11,552 bases of DNA from Chloroflexota bacterium (GTDB lineage Bacteria; Chloroflexota; Limnocylindria; QHBO01), in assembly GCA_005879775.1 (NCBI GenBank), contig VBJX01000014.1, positions 1 through 11,552 on the forward strand. Direction: 5' to 3'. The number at the start of each line of letters is the position of its first letter. The stretch's first letter is position 1. The notes beneath the pieces were generated by a model. The model was given only the letters and a program-made list of their open reading frames with translations. It had not been told where the DNA came from and did not search any database. The translations under genes and the position numbers were made by a program. Positions 1-4,499 of the stretch are shown piece after piece.

Positions 1-1
1 C

Positions 2-208
2 TACGAGGCGTACTTTGGATTCCGGTATGTCGTCTTCGTCGCCGGCCGCCCGCGCGAGGCGATCATCCCGCTCATGGAGGTTGCCATTCGCAATGATCGC
101 GACGCCGAGCTGCGACGCGCGGTCGACGACACGATCTACATCGCCCACGATCGGCTGGTCGGGCTCCGTCCTCCCGAGCCCGAGCCGGTGCCCGAGGAGG
201 TGGGCTGA
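2..208 (+). CDS. uraD: 2-oxo-4-hydroxy-4-carboxy-5-ureidoimidazoline (OHCU) decarboxylase, C-terminal part
   Basis: The open frame enters from the left edge, so only the last 68 residues are visible. They read YEAYFGFRYVVFVAGRP near the start, then a helix with IIPLMEVAIRND and a terminal ELRRAVDDTIYIAHDRL segment. This is the pattern of the OHCU decarboxylase C-terminus (F-G-F-x-F/Y-V-V plus final IA-x-x-RL helix). The enzyme performs the last step of urate to (S)-allantoin conversion, decarboxylating the unstable OHCU intermediate in the cytosol. The catalytic histidine region lies outside the window. The stop codon TGA (206-208) overlaps the ATG of the uricase gene by one base, which suggests translational coupling. 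In Bacillus PucL the same two activities are fused in the same order, which supports the assignment. Family call is fairly sure; the gene symbol follows common usage. Confidence 0.72.
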   Translation, partial: YEAYFGFRYVVFVAGRPREAIIPLMEVAIRNDRDAELRRAVDDTIYIAHDRLVGLRPPEPEPVPEEVG

Positions 209-570
209 TGGACTACGAGATCCAGTACGGCAAGGCCGATGTGAAGGTCTACCGCACCCATGGCAGCCCCCTTGAGGGCGTGACCGCGATTCCCGAATCG
301 CCGTTCGCCGGTCGCGACAACACGTTGATGGCGGCCGAGCTGGAGGTCGTGGTGCACGGCACGGTCTTCATGGATGCCTATACGGAGGGAGACAATCGCC
401 TGGTGGTGGCCACCGACACGATGAAGAACTTCATGCACAGCGCCAGCCTCGCGTGTCGCGCCGCGACGCTCGAGGGATGGCTGCATCACGTCGGCGCGGA
501 GTTCCTGCGGACCTATCCGCACATGGAGCGCCTGACCATGATCGCTCGTCCCGGCCGACGCGGCCGATGA
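208..570 (+). CDS. pucL: Uricase (factor-independent urate hydroxylase), N-terminal part of a frameshifted gene
   Basis: This frame encodes the first T-fold domain of uricase, which oxidises urate to 5-hydroxyisourate with O2. Visible family signatures are the N-terminal YGKADVKVYR stretch carrying the active-site lysine (K9), GRDNTLMAAELEV, and YTEGDNRLVVATDTMKN carrying the catalytic Thr-Asp (T69, D70). The reading frame stays family-like to about residue 114 (HMERLTMIAR), then gives a short RPGRRGR-type tail and a TGA at 568-570, far short of the usual ~300 residues. The rest of the enzyme continues in the +1 frame from about 551. Dropping one C from the CCC at 550-552 joins both parts into one 302-residue protein, a normal uricase length. 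The start ATG overlaps the upstream stop (TGATG). Identity is secure; whether the gene is truly broken or carries a consensus error is not decidable here. Confidence 0.82.
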   Translation: MDYEIQYGKADVKVYRTHGSPLEGVTAIPESPFAGRDNTLMAAELEVVVHGTVFMDAYTEGDNRLVVATDTMKNFMHSASLACRAATLEGWLHHVGAEFLRTYPHMERLTMIARPGRRGR

Positions 571-1117
571 CGGCGACGGCTTCACCACCTCCGACCGCCT
601 GTTCAGCCGCGACCGGAATGACCGATCCAGTGCACGCCTCGACCTGGAACGCGACGGCGACGGGTTGCGGGTCACCGACCATGCCTGCGGGCGAATCGAC
701 CTGCAGCTGATCAAGATCACGGGCAGCGCCTTCGCCGACTTTGCTCGCGACGAGCACACCACCCTCCCCGAACGCCCCGACCGTCCGCTGTACGTCTGGC
801 TCGACGTAGGCTGGCGCTACGCCGATGTGGCCGATGCGCTCGGCGACAACCCGGCTGCCTACGTCGCCGGGGAGCAGGTGGCCGACCTGGCCGCGTCGGT
901 CTTCCACCAGTTCGTCAGCCTCTCGATCCAGCACCTGGTGCATGAGATCGGGACCCGGATGCTCGAGCGCTGGCCGCAGCTCGCCGAGGTGAGCTTCGAG
1001 GCCCAGAATCGTCTCTGGGACGTCGTCGGTGAGAGCGACACCGATCCGCGGCTCAAGACCTATGCCGATCCCCGCCCGCCGTTCGGGCGGATCGGCTTGG
1101 TGATGCGCCCCGGCTGA
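551..1117 (+). CDS. pucL: Uricase, C-terminal part (same gene, +1 frame)
   Basis: This is the second T-fold domain of the uricase that starts at 208, read in the next frame. It opens PADAADDGDGFTTSDRLFSR and continues through KITGSAFADFARDEHTTLPE (aromatic and Arg-Asp-Glu region near the urate pocket), LYVWLDVGWRY, SLSIQHLVHEIG (the conserved glutamine of the urate site), VSFEAQNRLWD and the terminal ADPRPPFGRIGLVM, all typical of bacterial PucL-type uricases. The fragment holds 188 codons. A TTG at 665 is the first in-frame start-like codon I would credit, but it lies inside conserved sequence, and no convincing Shine-Dalgarno precedes it, so independent initiation is unlikely. It ends 18 bases before the convergent stop of the CoA-binding protein gene; no clear terminator hairpin separates them. 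Confidence 0.82.
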   Translation, partial: PADAADDGDGFTTSDRLFSRDRNDRSSARLDLERDGDGLRVTDHACGRIDLQLIKITGSAFADFARDEHTTLPERPDRPLYVWLDVGWRYADVADALGDNPAAYVAGEQVADLAASVFHQFVSLSIQHLVHEIGTRMLERWPQLAEVSFEAQNRLWDVVGESDTDPRLKTYADPRPPFGRIGLVMRPG

Positions 1118-1135
1118 TTGATTTTGGCGAGTGCC

Positions 1136-1570
1136 TCAGCGCATGCCGAGGCGGCGCAGCTCGACCTTGGGGCAGCGGTCCATGACGACCAGCAGGCCGG
1201 CCTTCTCCGCGCGCTCGGCCGCGGCCTCGTCGATCACTCCCAGCTGCAGCCAGACTGCCTTCGCGCCGATGGCGATCGCCTCGTCGACGTGCACGCCGGC
1301 CTCTTCAGAGCGCCGGAAGATATCGACCACCTCGACCGGGCGGCCGGCGGCACGGGCCGCCTCCGCCGCGCTGGCCAGGTCGCGGTACACGGTCTGGCCG
1401 TGGATCTCGGTCTCTCGCGGGTTGATCGGGATCATCTCGTAGCCCTGGTCGAGCAGGACCCCTGAGATGTCATTGCTTGGCCTGTCCGGATTCGCCGATG
1501 CGCCCACCACGGCCCAGGTGTGCGTCTCGCGCAGGATCCGCTCGATGGTCTCCGGCTCGGAATAGCTCAT
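1136..1570 (-). CDS. CoA-binding domain protein (YccU/CoA_binding_2 family)
   Basis: A 144-residue single-domain Rossmann protein, full length for this family. Residues 19-50 form the nucleotide-binding beta-alpha-beta unit (AVVGASANPDRPS, then GYEMIPINP). Residues 80-111 carry VEVVDIFRRSEE and EAIAIGAKAVWLQLGV, and the C-terminus has GLLVVMDRCPKVELRRL with the family's conserved cysteine (C133). The family resembles the CoA-binding domain of succinyl-CoA synthetase alpha chains, but its physiological role is poorly defined. The start codon overlaps the ruvA stop as ATGA (1567-1570), so it is probably co-translated with ruvA at the end of a yebC-ruvC-ruvA operon. It stands where ruvB often follows ruvA in other bacteria. 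Family assignment is confident; the cellular function is unknown. Confidence 0.9.
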   Translation of the reverse strand: MSYSEPETIERILRETHTWAVVGASANPDRPSNDISGVLLDQGYEMIPINPRETEIHGQTVYRDLASAAEAARAAGRPVEVVDIFRRSEEAGVHVDEAIAIGAKAVWLQLGVIDEAAAERAEKAGLLVVMDRCPKVELRRLGMR

Positions 1571-2142
1571 CGCGATCGTGCCAACTCCTGAAGTGCAGAT
1601 TTGATGCGCAGGTCGAGGCCGCCGTCGTTGCCGGCCACTGCCCCCGCCGCCCGCCGCGCCTCGGCGGCGGTATAGCCGAGTGACTCGAGCGCCGCGACGA
1701 CATCGGAGTCCGTGCTCGCTCCCGCCCCCGCAGCCAGCCCGGCGGCATGGATCTTCTCCTTCAGCTCGAGGATGATGCGTTGCGCCGTCTTGCGCCCGAC
1801 CCCGGTCACCGAGGTGAGGAGGTCGAGGTCGTCGGTCACGATCGCCAGCTGCAGCTTGGTGACCGGGTGTGCCGATGTGATCGCCAATGCGAGGCGCGGC
1901 CCGACACCGGTCACCGTCATGAGGAGCTCGAAGAAGGCCAGCTCCTCCGGCGAGGCGAAGCCGAAGAGGGCCTGCTGGTCGTCACGCACGAGATGATGGA
2001 TGAAGAGGCGCGCATCGTTACCCACACGCAGCCGAGCAAGGACCGAGGGCCCGGCCATCACCCGGTAGCCGACCCCTCCCAGCTCGACGAACGCGAACTC
2101 GGGGCCAAGGTGCGTCACCGGTCCACGAAGCGAGCCGATCAT
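1567..2142 (-). CDS. ruvA: Holliday junction branch migration protein RuvA
   Basis: A 191-residue protein, normal for RuvA, which binds four-way DNA junctions as a tetramer and loads the RuvB motor. The start MIGSLRGPVTHLGPEF is the classic beginning of the OB-fold domain I (about 1-63). Domain II holds two helix-hairpin-helix motifs, TGVGPRLALAI (about 78-88) and TGVGRKTAQRIILELKEK (about 113-130), which contact the DNA backbone. A flexible linker (about 131-145, Ala/Gly-rich) leads to domain III (VVAALESLGYTAAEA), which binds RuvB. The start ATG at 2142 overlaps the ruvC stop by four bases (ATGA), and the stop overlaps the next start the same way, so all three cistrons are probably coupled. 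No ruvB lies in the window. The gene appears intact. Confidence 0.95.
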   Translation of the reverse strand: MIGSLRGPVTHLGPEFAFVELGGVGYRVMAGPSVLARLRVGNDARLFIHHLVRDDQQALFGFASPEELAFFELLMTVTGVGPRLALAITSAHPVTKLQLAIVTDDLDLLTSVTGVGRKTAQRIILELKEKIHAAGLAAGAGASTDSDVVAALESLGYTAAEARRAAGAVAGNDGGLDLRIKSALQELARSR

Positions 2143-2540
2143 CCGGCCACCACAGCGGCGTCGGTGGCGTCGTCCGGGACGCGATCCAGGGTCACCGACA
2201 GGAGGCGCGCGACCATCGCGGCCACCTGGCCCTTGTCGGCCGCTCCGTTGCCGCAGACCGCCTGCTTCACCTCGTTGGGCGTGGGCTCGTCGACGGACAG
2301 CCCAGCTTCGGCGGCCACCAGGAGGGCAACCCCGCGAGCCTGGCCGACGGCCATGGCGGTCTGCACGTTGCGCTGGAAGAAGAGCCGCTCGACTCCGATG
2401 CGCACCGGATGGTGAGCTCCCACCAGCTCGGAGAGGGCGCCATGCAGCAGGCGCAGCCGTTCGGCATCGGTCTGTGCGGAGGTGGTGCGGACCACGCCGG
2501 CGTCGACCAGCCGCAGCCTGCCGCCGTCGAGGCTGACCAC
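2139..2540 (-). CDS. ruvC: Crossover junction endodeoxyribonuclease RuvC, 5'-truncated (start and first catalytic Asp lost)
   Basis: RuvC cleaves Holliday junctions symmetrically with four acidic metal ligands. The frame from a GTG at 2540 gives 133 residues with clear RuvC sequence: VVSLDGGRLRL, GVERLFFQRNVQTAMAVGQARG (the second catalytic acid, Glu), PNEVKQAVCGNGAADKGQV, and DDATDAA with the two C-terminal catalytic aspartates. Upstream in the same frame PGTAVCGFG matches the end of the GIDPGT motif, but the codons before it are shifted and do not give MxxLGID, so the first catalytic aspartate and start codon are missing. The DNA there is instead the 3' end of yebC in another frame. The C-terminus stops right after DAAVVAG, a little short of typical RuvC. 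Initiation at the GTG would give a catalytically dead protein. Identity is sure; functionality as assembled is doubtful. Confidence 0.8.
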   Translation of the reverse strand: MVSLDGGRLRLVDAGVVRTTSAQTDAERLRLLHGALSELVGAHHPVRIGVERLFFQRNVQTAMAVGQARGVALLVAAEAGLSVDEPTPNEVKQAVCGNGAADKGQVAAMVARLLSVTLDRVPDDATDAAVVAG

Positions 2541-3292
2541 CCCGAAACCGCAGACGGCCGTACCAGGGCGTCGGGGATGTCGAAGTTGGCGTACACGTCC
2601 TGCACGTCATCCAGGTCCTCGAGGCGCTCGACGAAGCCGAGAACCTGACGCGCGGCCTTCTCATCGGCGATCGAAACCTTGGTCGTCGGCTCCATCGAGA
2701 GCTCGGCCGACTCGACGCTGAAACCCGCATCGGCCAGTGCGCTGCGCACCTGCTCCAGGTCGGGCGGGTCGGTCGTGACCAGGATCGAGCCGCCCTCGGG
2801 TGGATCAACGTCGGCCGCGCCGGCGTCGATGGCAGCCAGCGTCACCTCGTCCGGATCGCTCCCCTTGAGCACGACACTGATGAGGCCGCGCAGCTCGAAC
2901 TGCCAGGCGACCGGGGTGAGGCTGCCGCCGAGCTTGCTGAAGATGCTGCGGATCTCCGAGGCGGTTCGGTTGCGGTTGTCGGTCATGGTGGTGACGATCA
3001 CTGCCACGTTCAACGGGCCGAGCCCCTCGTAGGTGATCTCCTCGTACTGCACCGCATCGGCTCCGGCGCCGCTGGCACGCTCGATGGCGCGCTTGATGTT
3101 CTCGGCCGGCATGCTGTTGGCCCGCGCCTTGTCGACGGCCATCCGCAGGCGATAGTTGCCCTCGACGTCTCCCCCGCCCTGGCGCGCTGCGGTGATGATC
3201 TCGCGGGTCAGCTTGGTGAAGAGCGCACCACGCTTGGCGTCATTGGCGCCCTTCTGCCGCTTGATCTGGGACCATTTGCTGTGGCCGGACAT
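2267..3292 (-). CDS. YebC/PmpR family protein (TACO1-type) reading without stop into ruvC
   Basis: Residues 1 to about 241 (3292 down to 2570) are a full YebC/TACO1-family protein: it begins MSGHSKWSQIKRQKGANDAK, has LTREIITAARQGGGDVEGN and MPAENIKRAIERASG, then EITYEGLGP with TTMTDNRNRTASEIRS and a C-terminal LDDVQDVYANFDIPD, where the family normally stops within a few residues. Members have been described as DNA-binding regulators and, more recently, as translation factors that ease ribosome stalling at proline runs. Here the frame does not stop but runs about 100 more residues out of frame through ruvC to 2267; that tail is nonsense. The start ATG at 3292 has a GGAGG five bases upstream. 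A -10-like TACAAT lies at 3330-3335. The first gene of the yebC-ruvC-ruvA cluster; identity is certain, the 3' end is abnormal. Confidence 0.88.
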   Translation of the reverse strand: MSGHSKWSQIKRQKGANDAKRGALFTKLTREIITAARQGGGDVEGNYRLRMAVDKARANSMPAENIKRAIERASGAGADAVQYEEITYEGLGPLNVAVIVTTMTDNRNRTASEIRSIFSKLGGSLTPVAWQFELRGLISVVLKGSDPDEVTLAAIDAGAADVDPPEGGSILVTTDPPDLEQVRSALADAGFSVESAELSMEPTTKVSIADEKAARQVLGFVERLEDLDDVQDVYANFDIPDALVRPSAVSGWSASTAAGCGWSTPAWSAPPPHRPMPNGCACCMAPSPSWWELTIRCASESSGSSSSATCRPPWPSARLAGLPSWWPPKLGCPSTSPRPTR

Positions 3293-3346
3293 CGGTCCTC
3301 CAGGTTGGGTGCCCGATGGGTGGGTGCCGATTGTAGGATCAGCCCG
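3293..3346 (-). promoter_or_regulatory. Probable yebC operon promoter and leader
   Basis: The 54-base gap between the divergent yebC and hypothetical genes reads, on the minus strand, a TACAAT hexamer (3335 to 3330) about 38 bases upstream of the yebC ATG and a GGAGG ribosome binding site just before the start. No good -35 hexamer is seen at 17-18 bases. A near-direct repeat, GGGTGCCCGAT (3307-3317) and GGGTGCCGAT (3322-3331, plus-strand reading), lies in the leader. Assignment rests on the -10 match and its spacing only. Confidence 0.35.
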
Positions 3347-3805
3347 ATGGTGGTGCACGTGGCCGTCGACCGTCCGGAGAACGCCGGCCTCCTGCACTAC
3401 CTCGGTCCGGGGCGGGGGCTGCAGCACCTGCCGCTTGGCGAGTCGCCCGAGGGAGCTGACCGCCTGCACCTGGGCACACACCCCCTGGTGGTGGCCCGCC
3501 TGTGGGACGTGCTGAATGTCGCACTCCCCACCGATGGCCGATGCCTGATCTACGGCAGCCCGGCCCTCGTCGAGCCTGGCAGCGGGGTCGTGCTGGCGGC
3601 GGCGATCGGAACCCAGTACGTCCTGCGCCTGCGGCCCGCCGAGCGAGAGCTGGCCCTGGCGGCCGGAGCCCGGGTGACGCATACCTTTCGCACCAGCGGC
3701 GGGAGGCTCGACCTGGCGGCCACCCTCGGATCGGATTGGACCTTCGGAACCGATGATCCCCGGGAGCCGGAGTGGCTCGCGGCCATGGCAGGCTCCCTCG
3801 CCTGA
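3347..3805 (+). CDS. Hypothetical protein, 152 residues
   Basis: I do not recognise this family. The chosen ATG at 3347 has an AGGA at 3335-3338, eight bases upstream, and avoids overlap with the divergent yebC start; an in-frame GTG at 3320 is an alternative. The protein is soluble-looking, with no signal peptide or membrane segment. Its best organised part is the middle: THPLVVARLWDVLNVALP, then LIYGSPALVEPGSGVVLAAA and IGTQYVLRLRPAEREL, which looks like a compact alpha/beta domain with a tightly conserved-looking YGSPALV loop. The end is Trp/acid-rich (DWTFGTDDPREPEWLAAM). Codon use matches its neighbours (G/C third positions), which supports a real gene. It sits between the divergent yebC cluster and the membrane-protein/EF-G2 pair, 40 bases upstream of the latter. 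Confidence 0.72.
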   Translation: MVVHVAVDRPENAGLLHYLGPGRGLQHLPLGESPEGADRLHLGTHPLVVARLWDVLNVALPTDGRCLIYGSPALVEPGSGVVLAAAIGTQYVLRLRPAERELALAAGARVTHTFRTSGGRLDLAATLGSDWTFGTDDPREPEWLAAMAGSLA

Positions 3806-3808
3806 CCC

Positions 3809-3837
3809 TTGTCCACAGTCCGGCGGACTGGCATCCT
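3809..3837 (+). promoter_or_regulatory. Candidate promoter with a palindrome in its spacer
   Basis: TTGTCC (3809-3814) and CATCCT (3832-3837) are 17 bases apart, the preferred -35/-10 spacing; the matches to consensus are 4 of 6 and 3 of 6. A perfect odd palindrome, CAGTCCGGCGGACTG (3816-3830), fills the spacer. The -10 element ends eight bases before the ATG of the membrane protein at 3846, so transcription would begin at or next to the start codon and the message would be nearly leaderless; consistent with this, no Shine-Dalgarno precedes that ATG. An alternative reading is a small hairpin (six pairs, three-base loop) at the end of the preceding gene, but no T-tract follows. Confidence 0.35.
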
Positions 3838-3845
3838 GTCGTCGC

Positions 3846-4499
3846 ATGGATGAGGTCAACGGGGCAGAGGCAGCCCGCTCGTACGAGCGGCGCGCCGGCG
3901 CCCTGGCCATTGCGGCCGGGATCGGCGGGATCGTCTACTCGGTCGCGTTCCTGGGTGGCGTGGTGGCGGGCTGGGCTCCGGAGCTCGGCAAGCTGGTGAG
4001 CGCGATCGCACTGCTGGTCGGCGGCCTCCTGACCGTCGCCGTGATGGTGGCCATCTACCGCAGGCTGCTCTCCGCCGCCGCTGCGATGGCGCTCCTGGGG
4101 CTCGCCCTGGTCGTCATCGGCGCGACCGGTGCCACGGTCCACGGCGGCTACGACCTGGCGAACGCCATCAACCCCCCGGCCACAGATCCGTTGGCCGATG
4201 CCAACCTGCCCAGCCCCATCGATCCGCGCGGCCTGCTCACCTTCGGGCTCTCCGGCCTGGGGCTCCTGGTCCTCATGCTCAAGGCCCGATCGACCGGGGT
4301 CCTGACGCCGCGGGTCGCCGCACTCGGCGCGCTGGTGGGAGCGTTGATGATCGTCGTCTACCTGGGCCGGCTCATCGTGCTCGACCCGACCAACCCGCTG
4401 GTCGCCGGGCCGGCGGCCCTCACCGGCCTGATCCTCTCCCCCGCCTTCTACATCTGGCTCGGCCTGGAGCTACGACACGCACATGAGGAGCATCGATGA
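3846..4499 (+). CDS. Six-helix integral membrane protein (DUF4386-like)
   Basis: A 217-residue hydrophobic protein with a short charged N-terminus (EAARSYERRAG). Predicted membrane segments lie at about 18-42, 50-71, 77-98, 129-147, 156-177 and 185-207, with a hydrophilic loop (about 100-127, DLANAINPPATDPLADAN) between helices 3 and 4. The final PAFYIWLGLELRHAHEEHR, a helix followed by a charged tail, and the overall size and topology resemble DUF4386-type proteins, whose function is unknown. The ATG at 3846 is chosen because it follows a promoter-like element; the longer open frame begins inside the upstream gene. Its stop overlaps the EF-G2 start by four bases (ATGA), and its last codons supply that gene's GAGGAG ribosome binding site, so the two are co-translated. 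Family placement is tentative; the gene itself is secure. Confidence 0.78.
   Translation: MDEVNGAEAARSYERRAGALAIAAGIGGIVYSVAFLGGVVAGWAPELGKLVSAIALLVGGLLTVAVMVAIYRRLLSAAAAMALLGLALVVIGATGATVHGGYDLANAINPPATDPLADANLPSPIDPRGLLTFGLSGLGLLVLMLKARSTGVLTPRVAALGALVGALMIVVYLGRLIVLDPTNPLVAGPAALTGLILSPAFYIWLGLELRHAHEEHR

Noticed and set aside
1118..1155. Possible terminator between uricase and the CoA-binding gene (GCCTC and GAGGC arms)
   Set aside because: Only five pairs with a ten-base loop, inside the CoA-binding coding end and with no T-tract.
2143..2808. Upstream extension of the ruvA frame into ruvC and yebC
   Set aside because: The extension is Arg/Pro/Ser-rich out-of-frame sequence; RuvA starts at MIGSLRG, exactly at the ATGA overlap.
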